From: an uncultured Clostridia bacterium
GTDB lineage: Bacteria > Bacillota > Clostridia > TANB77 > CAG-508
Direction of reading: 5' to 3'
Length of the DNA: 64,000 bases
Assembly: GCA_934129745.1 (NCBI GenBank)
Contig: CAKOWZ010000011.1
Span: 3,919-67,918 of the forward strand
Within the stretch, counting starts at the first letter, position 1, and each line of letters opens with the position of its first letter. The translations under genes were made by a program, and so were the position numbers. The notes beneath the pieces were generated by a model. That model saw only the letters and a program-made list of their open reading frames with translations. It did not search any database and was not told the origin of the DNA. Shown one piece after another: positions 17,536 through 26,174 of the stretch.

Positions 17536-17739
17536 ATGAATGAAAACAATAATTTCTGGTTAAAAAATTTAGGAGCTATAATTGGAATTATAATAGGAGC
17601 AATTTTGGCATGTACAAAATTATATAGAGTTGTTATTATAATTATGGCAGTTATTGGTGGAGCTTATATTGGAAAATATATTCAATATAATAAAGAAGAA
17701 GCAAAAGATAAGATGAAAAAGTTTATTGATAAATTATAA
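17536..17739 (+). CDS. DUF2273 small membrane protein
   Basis: A 67-aa protein with two hydrophobic helices (LGAIIGIIIGAILAC and VVIIIMAVIGGAYIG) and a charged tail. It fits DUF2273, a small integral membrane family that accompanies Asp23 and AmaP. AGGAGG at 17521-17526 places the start at the ATG 17536 rather than at the TTG 17530. It probably forms part of the same membrane complex. Confidence 0.85.
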   Translation: MNENNNFWLKNLGAIIGIIIGAILACTKLYRVVIIIMAVIGGAYIGKYIQYNKEEAKDKMKKFIDKL

Positions 17740-17767
17740 AAATGTAGAAATAGAAGGGTGAAGAAAA

Positions 17768-18217
17768 ATGAATAAATCAACAATAAGAGAACTAACTTTT
17801 AAATTATTATATAGCTTAGAAATTCAAAGAAGTTTTGAAGATGAAGATATTGAATTGTTTTTTGAGGATACAGGATTAGAAAGTAATCAAGCAAAAAAAC
17901 AAATTAAAAATGATGTTAATGAAATAGTATCAAATAAAGAAAATTTATTAAAATTAATTTCAGGAAACTTAAAATCTGATTGGAATGTTGAAAGAATTTC
18001 AAAAGTAAATATTGCATTATTAGAGATAGCTATATATGAAATGCTATATAAGAAAGTTCCTTATAAAATTGTCATTAATGAAGTTGTTGAACTTGCAAAA
18101 AAATATGGAGAAGATGCTTCAAGTTCATTTATAAATGGAGTATTAGCTACAATTGTTAAAGAAAATAATTTACAACAAAGTAGTGAAATTAAAGAGGAAA
18201 ATTCTGAAGAAGAGTAA
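17768..18217 (+). CDS. nusB: Transcription antitermination factor NusB
   Basis: RNA-binding factor that acts with NusE (S10) at boxA in rRNA antitermination. The 149-aa product has the all-helical NusB pattern: R.LTFKLLYSLEIQ at the N-terminus, W...RISKVNIALLEIAIYEM in the middle, and the hallmark INEVVELAKKYG...SSFINGVL at the C-terminus. AGAAGGGTG precedes the ATG. It is followed by xseA, a common clostridial arrangement. Confidence 0.95.
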   Translation: MNKSTIRELTFKLLYSLEIQRSFEDEDIELFFEDTGLESNQAKKQIKNDVNEIVSNKENLLKLISGNLKSDWNVERISKVNIALLEIAIYEMLYKKVPYKIVINEVVELAKKYGEDASSSFINGVLATIVKENNLQQSSEIKEENSEEE

Positions 18218-18241
18218 TACATAAGTGAAAAGAGGGGTAAG

Positions 18242-19432
18242 ATGGAATATAATCCAATTACAGTTACAGATTTAAATAGATATATAAAAAATAAAGTAGA
18301 TGGTGATGAATATTTAAATAATGTTCTTGTTAAAGGTGAAATTTCAAATTTTAAGCATCATTATACTGGACATATGTATTTTACTTTAAAAGATGAAAAT
18401 TCATTAATAAAATGCATAATGTTTAAAACATATACTCCTAATTTAAAATTTGTTCCAAGAGATGGGATGAAAGTAATGATTTTAGGAACTGTTTCGGTTT
18501 TTGAAAGAGATGGAGTATATCAAATTTATTGTAAAGCAATGCAAGAAGATGGAATGGGAAGTTTATATAAAGCATATGAAGAATTAAAAAATAAACTTGA
18601 AAAACAAGGTTTATTTGATATGAAATATAAGAAACCAATTCCTAAATTTCCAAAATGTATAGGAGTTTTATCAGCAAGTACAGGTTCAGTTATACGTGAT
18701 ATAATAAATGTTTCAACAAGGAGAAATCCAAATTGTTATATTAAATTATTACCAGTTCCAGTTCAAGGTAAAGGTGCAGGAGAAAAAATTGCAGAAGCAA
18801 TTAAAATTATGAATAAATACAAATTAGCAGATGTAATTATTTTAGCACGTGGAGGAGGTTCGTTAGAAGATTTATGGCCATTTAATGAAGAAATTGTAGC
18901 ACATGCTATTTTTGAATCTGAATTACCTGTAATTTCAGCAGTTGGACATGAAACAGATTTTACAATTGCAGATTTTGTAGCAGATTTAAGAGCTCCAACA
19001 CCATCAGCTGCAGCTGAATTGGCAAATCCAAATGTTGCAGATTTAATTTCTGATCTTGAAAAATATAATAATAGATTAAAAAAATCACTAATTACAAAAA
19101 TTGAAACAATGAAATTAAGATATGAAAAATGTATGGCAAGTAGAGTATTTAAAGAACCTTTACAAAAAATAAATGAAAGATATATTTTAATTGATATGAA
19201 AGTTAAAAAAATGCAAAATTTGATTAATAGTAAAGTAAAAGATGATAAAACTAAAATGGTTGAAGTTATTGCAAAACTGGATACTTTGAGTCCTTTAAAG
19301 ACTTTAGCAAGAGGTTATAGTTTGACAACTGGTATTGATGGGAAAATTATTAAATCAGCTAATAATATAAAAAAAGATGATGAATTAGTTATTAGATTTA
19401 AAGATGGAAAAACAAATGTTAAGGTTATTTAA
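18242..19432 (+). CDS. xseA: Exodeoxyribonuclease VII large subunit
   Basis: Large subunit of exonuclease VII, which degrades single-stranded DNA. The N-terminal OB-fold starts with ITVTDLNRYIK and VKGEISNFK. The catalytic region holds IGVLSASTGSVIRDI, ILARGGGSLEDLWPFN, SAVGHETDFTIADF and ADLRAPTPSAAAE, all diagnostic. The C-terminus has SPLKTLARGYS. The length (396 aa) is normal. AAGAGGGG precedes the ATG. The small subunit follows after a PepSY-like gene, so the xse pair is interrupted. Confidence 0.95.
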   Translation: MEYNPITVTDLNRYIKNKVDGDEYLNNVLVKGEISNFKHHYTGHMYFTLKDENSLIKCIMFKTYTPNLKFVPRDGMKVMILGTVSVFERDGVYQIYCKAMQEDGMGSLYKAYEELKNKLEKQGLFDMKYKKPIPKFPKCIGVLSASTGSVIRDIINVSTRRNPNCYIKLLPVPVQGKGAGEKIAEAIKIMNKYKLADVIILARGGGSLEDLWPFNEEIVAHAIFESELPVISAVGHETDFTIADFVADLRAPTPSAAAELANPNVADLISDLEKYNNRLKKSLITKIETMKLRYEKCMASRVFKEPLQKINERYILIDMKVKKMQNLINSKVKDDKTKMVEVIAKLDTLSPLKTLARGYSLTTGIDGKIIKSANNIKKDDELVIRFKDGKTNVKVI

Positions 19433-19467
19433 AAATAATAGAAAAAATTGAAGGGAGACAAAAGATT

Positions 19468-19938
19468 ATGAGTAAAAGTAAAAAGGAAAAAGATAATTCT
19501 TTAAAAATAATATTAGGTTTATTAATAATTGGTGTTTGTTTATGTTTAGCATATGGTGGAAAAATGTATTTAGAAGATAAGAAACCTGTAGAAGCTGTTA
19601 TTGATAATCAGCAACCTAATAAAGTTGTTGCTGAAGATAAAAAAGATGAAGTAAAAGAAGAGAATAAAGAAGAAAACAAAGAAGAAAAAGAAGATACTGA
19701 TAAAAAAGAAGAACAACCAGAACAACCAGAACAACCAGAAAGTGAAGAAGTTAGTGCAAGTGCTGAAGATAAAGCTATTGAATTAGCAAAAAAAGAATAT
19801 GGTGTTACAGATGGAGTTTATTTTAGAATTGAACAAACAAAATCTAGTGATGTTTATGTTGTTAGTGTAAGAGATGAAAGTACAACAGCAGCATTAGAAT
19901 GGTATACAGTAAATATTTCTACTGGTGAAGTTAAATAA
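19468..19938 (+). CDS. Membrane-anchored PepSY-like protein
   Basis: A 156-aa protein with an N-terminal membrane anchor (IILGLLIIGVCLCLAYGG), a ~50-residue Glu/Lys-rich linker with an EQPEQPEQP run, and a C-terminal ~55-residue domain (AIELAKKEYG...YFRIEQTKSSDVYVVSVR...WYTVNISTGEV). That domain resembles PepSY, including the terminal VN..TGEV strand. It should face outside. GAAGGGAG precedes the ATG. It sits between xseA and xseB without an obvious functional link. Confidence 0.72.
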   Translation: MSKSKKEKDNSLKIILGLLIIGVCLCLAYGGKMYLEDKKPVEAVIDNQQPNKVVAEDKKDEVKEENKEENKEEKEDTDKKEEQPEQPEQPESEEVSASAEDKAIELAKKEYGVTDGVYFRIEQTKSSDVYVVSVRDESTTAALEWYTVNISTGEVK

Positions 19939-19979
19939 TAATAATTAGTACTTAGTAAAAACTGAAAAGGAGAGGAAAA

Positions 19980-20210
19980 ATGGCTAAAGAAAATAAAGAA
20001 AACATAAGCTTTGAAGATACAATGAAACAATTAGAACAAATTGTAACAGAACTTGAAAAAAATGATTTAGATTTAGATACATCAGTTACTAAATTTGAAG
20101 AAGGAATGAAATTATCTAAACAATGTAGTCAAATGTTAGATGATGCAGAAAAAAGAATTAGTATATTAGTAAGCTCTGAAGATGGGATTGTTGAAAAAGA
20201 TTTTGAGTAA
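19980..20210 (+). CDS. xseB: Exodeoxyribonuclease VII small subunit
   Basis: Small helical subunit of exonuclease VII. Hallmarks are SFEDTMKQLEQIV, LEKNDLDLDTSVTKFEEGM, and the C-terminal segment L.DAEKRISIL. Its 76 aa is the normal size. AAAAGGAGAGG precedes the ATG. Confidence 0.94.
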   Translation: MAKENKENISFEDTMKQLEQIVTELEKNDLDLDTSVTKFEEGMKLSKQCSQMLDDAEKRISILVSSEDGIVEKDFE

Positions 20211-20264
20211 TAATAACATATTGTAGATTATGATAATTGCTAAAGATGGAAAGGTGTGGAGCAC

Positions 20265-21926
20265 ATGAAGGATATTGAAATTGCACAAAATGCTAAATTA
20301 GAGAAAATAGAAAATATAGCTAAAAAAATACAAATAGAAGATGAATATCTTGAACAATATGGAAAATATAAAGCAAAAATTGATTTATCAATTTTTGATA
20401 AACTGAAAAATAAGGAAAATGGTAAATTAATTTTAGTTACATCAATTAATCCAACTCCATTAGGAGAAGGAAAAACTACAGTATCAATTGGTATAACAGA
20501 TGGTTTAAATAAAATAGGAAAAAAAGCAATTGCAACATTAAGAGAACCATCTTTAGGACCTGTTTTTGGAATTAAAGGTGGAGCAACAGGTGGAGGATAT
20601 TCACAAATAGCACCAATGGAAGATATAAATTTACATTTTACAGGTGATATTCATGCAATAACATCAGCTAATAATTTATTATCAGCAATTATTGATAATC
20701 ATATTTATTTTGGAAACAAACTTCAATTTGAAAAAGTTACTTGGAAAAGATGTGTTGATTTAAATGATAGACAATTAAGATGTGTTAAAACTGGATTATC
20801 AGGTGAAAAAAACATTGTACCAAGAATAGATGGATTTGATATAACAGTTGCATCAGAAATAATGGCTGTATTATGTTTATCAAAAAATATACAAGATTTA
20901 AAAAATAAAATATCAGAAATAATAGTAGGATATAATATAGAAAAACAACCAATTAAAGTAAAAGATTTGAATGCACAAGGAGCATTAACAGTTTTATTGA
21001 AAGATGCAATAAAACCAAATTTGGTTCAAACACTAGAAAATAACCCATGTTTAGTTCATGGTGGACCTTTTGCAAATATAGCACATGGATGTAATAGTAT
21101 AATTGCAACAAAAATGGCATTAAAGTTAGGGGATTATGTTGTTACTGAGGCTGGATTTGGAGCAGACTTAGGAGCAGAAAAATTCTTAGATATTAAATGT
21201 AGAAAATCAGGACTAAAACCAGATTGTGTTGTTTGTGTTGCAACAATTAAAGCTTTAAAATATCATGGAGGAATGGCAAAAGAAGATATTCAAAATGAAA
21301 ATATTGAAGCATTAATTAAAGGAAGTAAAAATATTTTAAAACATATTGAAAATATAAGAAAAAAATTTGGATTAAATGTTATTGTTGCAATAAATAAATA
21401 TAATACTGATACAGAAAAAGAAATTCAAACTTTAAATAATATTTTAAATGATAATGGAATACAATTAAGTTTGTGTGAAAATTGGGAAAAAGGAAGCCAG
21501 GGGATTATAGATTTGGCTAATAAAATTGTTGATTTATGTGATGAAAAATCAAATTTGAAATTTATATATGATTTAGAAGATACAATTGAAAATAAAATAG
21601 AAAAAATTTGTACTAATATATATGGTGCAGAAGGTGTAGAATATACAGAAAAAGCAAAAGAAAATATTGAAAATATACGAAAATTAGGTTATGAGAATTT
21701 ACCTATATGTATTGCAAAAACACAATATTCTTTTTCAGATGATCCGAAAAACCTAGAATGCAATACAAAATTTAATATCCATGTTGAAGATGTTAATTTA
21801 AAAACAGGAGCTGGATTTATAGTTGTTTTAACAGGAAAAATTATGACAATGCCTGGTTTACCAAAAACTCCAGCAGCAGAAAATATTGATATTGATTTAA
21901 ATGGAAATATTGTGGGAATTTTTTAA
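20265..21926 (+). CDS. fhs: Formate-tetrahydrofolate ligase
   Basis: Makes 10-formyl-THF from formate, ATP and THF, feeding one-carbon metabolism (and Fmt) in anaerobes. The start at 20265 (MKDIEIAQ) is supported by AAGGTG at 20251-20256; a GTG at 20256 overlaps that SD. Diagnostic segments are TSINPTPLGEGKTT (P-loop), LREPSLGPVFGIKGGA, LHFTGDIHAI and VVLTGKIMTMPGLPKTPAA. The length (553 aa) is typical. The gene is complete, with no sign of damage. Confidence 0.97.
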   Translation: MKDIEIAQNAKLEKIENIAKKIQIEDEYLEQYGKYKAKIDLSIFDKLKNKENGKLILVTSINPTPLGEGKTTVSIGITDGLNKIGKKAIATLREPSLGPVFGIKGGATGGGYSQIAPMEDINLHFTGDIHAITSANNLLSAIIDNHIYFGNKLQFEKVTWKRCVDLNDRQLRCVKTGLSGEKNIVPRIDGFDITVASEIMAVLCLSKNIQDLKNKISEIIVGYNIEKQPIKVKDLNAQGALTVLLKDAIKPNLVQTLENNPCLVHGGPFANIAHGCNSIIATKMALKLGDYVVTEAGFGADLGAEKFLDIKCRKSGLKPDCVVCVATIKALKYHGGMAKEDIQNENIEALIKGSKNILKHIENIRKKFGLNVIVAINKYNTDTEKEIQTLNNILNDNGIQLSLCENWEKGSQGIIDLANKIVDLCDEKSNLKFIYDLEDTIENKIEKICTNIYGAEGVEYTEKAKENIENIRKLGYENLPICIAKTQYSFSDDPKNLECNTKFNIHVEDVNLKTGAGFIVVLTGKIMTMPGLPKTPAAENIDIDLNGNIVGIF

Positions 21927-21984
21927 AAAATAGTATAATTCACTTTATTTTGGAAAAGATAATTCTAAAATGAGGTGATTTTTT

Positions 21985-22725
21985 ATGTTTAAAAATAATT
22001 TAGATAAAATATATAAATCTAATAATTCAGCAAAAATAAAAAGAACTAGAAAAACACAAAAAATTTGTGCATTAGTTAATATAATAGCTGTATTTATGAT
22101 GTTCTTTTTATATAATTTATCATTTAGAACAAATGAATCTTTTGCTTTATCAAAATATGGTTCAAGTGGAAGTGAAGTAAGGCAAATTCAAACAAAGTTA
22201 AAAAGATGGGGATATTATAGTGGAAATGTTGATGGAATTTATGGTAGTAGAACAGTAGCAGCAGTAAGAAGTTTTCAAGCTAAAAATGGATTAACTGTTG
22301 ATGGAATTGCTGGAAAAAGAACATTAGAGGCAATGGGAATTTTTTCATCTTCATCAAGTAGTAGTAGTTCTAGTAACAATGACCTTAATCTATTGGCTCG
22401 TATAATTCATGCAGAGGCAAGAGGAGAACCATATAAAGGTCAGGTCGCAGTTGGAGCAGTAGTATTAAATAGAGTAAAAAGCAGTAGGTTTCCAAACACT
22501 ATAGCAGGTGTAATCTATCAAAAAGGAGCTTTTGATGCTGTTAGTGATGGTCAGATTAATTATGCACCAGATAGTACAGCAATTAATGCAGCAAGAGATG
22601 CACTAAATGGATGGGATCCTACTTCTGGTTGTATTTATTATTTTAATCCAAGTACTGCTACAAGTAAATGGATTTGGTCTAGGCCACATGTTATTACTAT
22701 TGGAAAACATAGATTTTGTAAATAA
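21985..22725 (+). CDS. sleB: Spore cortex-lytic enzyme SleB-like
   Basis: Germination-type muramidase or transglycosylase acting on spore cortex peptidoglycan. After a basic N-terminus and an uncleaved-anchor-like segment (LVNIIAVFMMFFLYNLSF) comes a peptidoglycan-binding domain (SEVRQIQTKLKRWGYY...DGIYGSRTVAAVRSFQ). A Ser-rich linker follows, then a hydrolase-2 (CwlJ/SleB) domain with the catalytic Glu in ARIIHAEARGEPY and the conserved QVAVGAVVLNRV. GAGGTG precedes the ATG. This is one of the clearest signs that the organism forms spores. A terminator follows immediately. Confidence 0.92.
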   Translation: MFKNNLDKIYKSNNSAKIKRTRKTQKICALVNIIAVFMMFFLYNLSFRTNESFALSKYGSSGSEVRQIQTKLKRWGYYSGNVDGIYGSRTVAAVRSFQAKNGLTVDGIAGKRTLEAMGIFSSSSSSSSSSNNDLNLLARIIHAEARGEPYKGQVAVGAVVLNRVKSSRFPNTIAGVIYQKGAFDAVSDGQINYAPDSTAINAARDALNGWDPTSGCIYYFNPSTATSKWIWSRPHVITIGKHRFCK

Positions 22726-22726
22726 G

Positions 22727-22773
22727 AGAAATGAAACAAAATTGCTCTGTCCCCAATTGTTTCATTTCTTTTG
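22727..22773 (+). terminator. Terminator after sleB containing a GGGGAC-family repeat
   Basis: A 13-bp stem (AGAAATGAAACAA at 22727-22739 with its complement at 22757-22769) followed by TTTT. The loop holds TGCTCTGTCCCCAA. With the right arm it forms a copy, in inverse orientation, of the repeat at 60344-60368. Confidence 0.75.
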
Positions 22774-22779
22774 AACATC

Positions 22780-22808
22780 TTGACAAATTCATATTTCACT
22801 GATAATAT
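22780..22808 (+). promoter_or_regulatory. SigA-type promoter for yqeG
   Basis: TTGACA (22780-22785), 17-bp spacer, TAATAT (22803-22808), about 27 bases before the start codon. Confidence 0.75.
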
Positions 22809-22834
22809 AAATGTGTAAAATAAGGAGGAAAAAT

Positions 22835-23335
22835 ATGCTAATTTATCCAAAACATTATTGTAATAATGTACGAGAAATTGATATAGAATTCTTAAGGAAA
22901 AACAATATAAAAGGAATTATTCTAGATGTAGATAATACATTAATAGATTACTATAGAAATTTTGAAGAAGGTACAATTGAATGGGTAAAAAAACTTAAAA
23001 ATGATGGCATAAAATTTTACATTGTATCAAATAGTAATAAAGTAGATAAAGTGAAATATGTTGCTGAAACACTTGAGTTGCCTTTTATAAGTTTTGCAAA
23101 AAAACCATTTAAAACTGGTTTTTTAAAAGCACAAAAAGCCATGGGGCTAGAAGCTGAAAATGTTGCAGCAATTGGTGATCAAATTATGACAGATGTAATT
23201 GGTTCAAATAGATGTAAAATGTTTTCAATTTTGGTTAAGCCTATAAATGAAAAAGATATTTTAATAACAAAAATTAAAAGACCTATTGAAGATTGGATTA
23301 TAAGTTCATATTTAAAAAAGAAAGAGAAGGTATAA
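22835..23335 (+). CDS. yqeG: YqeG family HAD-IIIA phosphatase
   Basis: HAD-superfamily phosphatase of the YqeG subfamily. Motif I is LDVDNTLID (DxDxT), motif II is YIVSNS, a Lys lies in SFAKKPFK, and motif IV is AAIGDQIMTDV. The 166-aa size is typical. AAGGAGG places the start at 22835; the frame opens upstream at 22811. In many Firmicutes yqeG precedes aroE/yqeH, but here it precedes a prepilin peptidase. Confidence 0.92.
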   Translation: MLIYPKHYCNNVREIDIEFLRKNNIKGIILDVDNTLIDYYRNFEEGTIEWVKKLKNDGIKFYIVSNSNKVDKVKYVAETLELPFISFAKKPFKTGFLKAQKAMGLEAENVAAIGDQIMTDVIGSNRCKMFSILVKPINEKDILITKIKRPIEDWIISSYLKKKEKV

Positions 23336-23341
23336 ATATAA

Positions 23342-24091
23342 ATGTTTATAAATGATATACATATTTTCTGGTATGTTGGAATTGGTTTATTAGGACTATT
23401 TGTTGGAAGATTGATAGGATTAGTAAATAACAATTTACCTGAACATAAAGAAATTTTTTCATTAGATGTTATTAAAGAATACATAAAAAATTCAGAAGCA
23501 AATTATATAATAATGATTGTTATAAGTGTAATTTATATAGCACTACTTAGAGTTATTGGAATGGATGATAAAATTGAATTATTACAATTTTTAATTTTAA
23601 CCCCAATGCTAGTATCAGCTTTTTGTATAGATTATAAATTACAAATAATTCCAAATAGATTAACACTTACAATGCTAGAGGTTGGAATTGCATTTAGTTT
23701 TTTTAGAGGAATAAATAATTTAAATATAGCAGTTGAAATGTGGCTAGGAATGATATTAGGTGCAGGAATATTCCTATTACTTACATATTTAGGAAATTTA
23801 ATATTTAAAAAAGAAACAATGGGATTTGGAGATGTTAAATTAATGGCTTCTCTTGGATTGTTTTTTGGTTGGAGAAATGTAATTGCTATAACTGTTTTAT
23901 CATTTTTTATAGCTACAGTATTTATATTATGTTTAGTAATAAAAAATAAAATTCAAAAAAAGCAAACAGAAGAATTTATTCCATTTGGACCTTTTATAGT
24001 ATTAGCATCATTTATTGTTATGTTTGTACCATTAAATATTTGGATTAAATTGATTTTCTTTGTGTTCACATTAGGTAAATACAAATTTTAG
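23342..24091 (+). CDS. Prepilin peptidase (A24 family)
   Basis: Membrane aspartic protease that cleaves type IV pilin-like leaders. The two catalytic Asp motifs are present: FCIDYKLQIIPN and GFGDVKL. PFGPF near residue 215 is also conserved. The protein has about seven transmembrane segments in 249 aa. The N-terminal methylase-like region is short (GLFVGRLIGLVNNNLP) and lacks its usual CxxC pairs, so methylation may be lost. It begins six bases after yqeG. No pilin or com operon lies in the window. Confidence 0.88.
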   Translation: MFINDIHIFWYVGIGLLGLFVGRLIGLVNNNLPEHKEIFSLDVIKEYIKNSEANYIIMIVISVIYIALLRVIGMDDKIELLQFLILTPMLVSAFCIDYKLQIIPNRLTLTMLEVGIAFSFFRGINNLNIAVEMWLGMILGAGIFLLLTYLGNLIFKKETMGFGDVKLMASLGLFFGWRNVIAITVLSFFIATVFILCLVIKNKIQKKQTEEFIPFGPFIVLASFIVMFVPLNIWIKLIFFVFTLGKYKF

Positions 24092-24111
24092 TGATAATTG
24101 GGGGATGTTTT

Positions 24112-25200
24112 ATGAATGAAAAAATAGAGGCATTAAGGGAAAGATTAAAAAGTTTAGATTTACAAGGAATGATTATTACAAATCCTGTAAATATAAGATA
24201 TTTGACAAATATAAATGCAGAAGGAGTTTTGCTTTTAACAAGACGTGAAAATGTATATATTACAGATGGAAGATATATGGAAGTTGTAAAAAATGCACTT
24301 ACAATAGAAGATGAAGTTATTGTATATAGTTTTAGAGAATTAACAAAAGAAGACTATGAAAATTTCTTTATTTTTTGTGAAAATGTAGGATTTGAAGAAA
24401 ATAATCTTACATATGCTCAATATAAGGAATATATGCATAAATATAAAATAAATAATTTTGAGGAAACTGAAGGATTATTAGAAAGACTTAGAGTTGAAAA
24501 AAAAGAAGATGAGATTGAAAATATAAAAAAAGCTTGTCTAATAACTGACAATTGTTTTGAATATCTTAAAAAATTTATAAAAATCGGAATGACCGAAAAA
24601 GAAATAGCATTTGAAATTCAAAAATATTTTTTAATGAATGGTGCTGATGAACTTGCATTTAATACAATTGTTGCTTCAGGTCCAAATTCATCAATGCCTC
24701 ATGCTGTTCCAACAGACAGGAAAATTGAAGATGGAGATCCAATTACAATTGATATGGGATGTAAAGTTAATGGATATTGTTCAGATATGACAAGAACAGT
24801 TTTTGCAGGACATGTTCCTCAATATATGAAGCCAGTTTATGATTTAGTTTTGAAAAATCAATTACGTGTTTTAGAAGAATTAAAAGAAGGAGCTAATATT
24901 AAACTTATAGCTAAAAGTGTTGAAAGTGAATTTAAACTACATGGAACAAATATGATTCATAGTCTTGGACATGGTGTTGGTTTAGATATTCATGAATATC
25001 CATTTATGAGTTCTAAACAAGACTTTTTGTTAAAAGAAAATATGGTGATTACTGATGAACCAGGAATCTATATTCCAGGCAGATTTGGTGTTAGAATAGA
25101 AGATACAGTTTTGATTACAAAATATGCATCTCAAAAACTAACAATGAGTGATAAAAATTATGTAATTGTTGGTGCATCTGAGGATACCTCTAAAATGTAA
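24112..25200 (+). CDS. Xaa-Pro aminopeptidase (M24 family)
   Basis: Metallopeptidase that removes N-terminal residues before proline. The N-terminal creatinase-like domain begins near IEALRERLKSL. The catalytic domain holds the metal ligands in ITIDMGC, CSDMTRT, GHGVGLDIHE, DEPGIYIPG and RIEDTVLI. The start at 24112 follows a weak SD (GGGGGATG); a GTG at 24091 overlaps the previous stop. The length of 362 aa fits the family. A terminator follows. Confidence 0.93.
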   Translation: MNEKIEALRERLKSLDLQGMIITNPVNIRYLTNINAEGVLLLTRRENVYITDGRYMEVVKNALTIEDEVIVYSFRELTKEDYENFFIFCENVGFEENNLTYAQYKEYMHKYKINNFEETEGLLERLRVEKKEDEIENIKKACLITDNCFEYLKKFIKIGMTEKEIAFEIQKYFLMNGADELAFNTIVASGPNSSMPHAVPTDRKIEDGDPITIDMGCKVNGYCSDMTRTVFAGHVPQYMKPVYDLVLKNQLRVLEELKEGANIKLIAKSVESEFKLHGTNMIHSLGHGVGLDIHEYPFMSSKQDFLLKENMVITDEPGIYIPGRFGVRIEDTVLITKYASQKLTMSDKNYVIVGASEDTSKM

Positions 25201-25238
25201 CATTAATTTATAACTGGAAATTAAAGTGATTACTTAAG

Positions 25239-25274
25239 ACAGGTTAAACAGATTTGAGTTTAACCTGTTTTTTG
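25239..25274 (+). terminator. Terminator after the M24 peptidase gene
   Basis: ACAGGTTAAAC (25239-25249) pairs with GTTTAACCTGT (25258-25268), followed by a T run. Confidence 0.88.
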
Positions 25275-25496
25275 AAGAAATTTAAAGAAAAAATGATAAA
25301 TATAGCTAAAAATATTTATTTTCAAAGCAATAAATAATAACTAAAAATTCACAATTTGGACACAAAAATATTGTATAATAAAACAATAATATGAAATAAA
25401 GGTATAATTTGGTAGATGTTTCAAAAAACATTACTAAAAATAAAGGTGCAATTTAAAATGCAACCCAAAAAACATAATAAAAAAGGAATGATAAAT

Positions 25497-26174
25497 ATGG
25501 GCGAAATTACAATTTTAGTTGTTGATGATGAATCAAGAATGAGAAAATTGATAAAAGATTTTTTGGTAAAAAAAGAATATCATATTTTAGAAGCTGTTGA
25601 TGGTGAAGATGCATTAAAAGTTTTTGAAGAAAATAAAGAAAAAATTAATTTAATATTACTTGATGTAATGATGCCAAAATTAGATGGATGGTCTGTTTTA
25701 AGGCAAATTCGACAAGAATCAAATATACCTATAATTATGCTTACAGCAAGAGGTGAAGAACAAGATGAATTATTTGGATTTGAATTAGGTGTTGATGAAT
25801 ATATTTCAAAACCATTTAGTCCTAAAATTTTAGTGGCAAGGGTAGAGGCTTTGCTAAAAAGAACTATAAAAACAAAAAATAATGTGTATGATATTGGTGG
25901 AATTGAAATAGATAGTGATGGAAGAACAGTAAAAGTAGATTCAAAAATAGTTGAATTAAGTTTAAGAGAATACGAGCTTTTGAAATATTTAATTGATAAT
26001 AAAGGAATTGCATTATCAAGAGATAAAATTTTAAATAATGTTTGGAATTATGATTATTATGGAGATTCAAGAACTATAGATAGTCATGTTAAAAAAATTA
26101 GACATAAATTAGGAAAAAAAGGAAAATATATTCAAACAATGAGAGGTGTGGGATATAAATTTGAAGTTAAATAA
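25497..26174 (+). CDS. OmpR-family response regulator
   Basis: DNA-binding response regulator of 225 aa. The receiver domain shows VVDDES (acidic pocket), the phosphoacceptor Asp in LLDVMMPK near residue 57, LTAR, and the Lys in YISKPFSP. The C-terminal winged helix has LSLREYELLKYL, RDKILNNVW and DSHVKKIRHKLG. The start at 25497 is set by AAAAGGAATG; the open frame continues upstream to 25416. It overlaps the partner histidine kinase. The regulon is unknown. Confidence 0.93.
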   Translation: MGEITILVVDDESRMRKLIKDFLVKKEYHILEAVDGEDALKVFEENKEKINLILLDVMMPKLDGWSVLRQIRQESNIPIIMLTARGEEQDELFGFELGVDEYISKPFSPKILVARVEALLKRTIKTKNNVYDIGGIEIDSDGRTVKVDSKIVELSLREYELLKYLIDNKGIALSRDKILNNVWNYDYYGDSRTIDSHVKKIRHKLGKKGKYIQTMRGVGYKFEVK

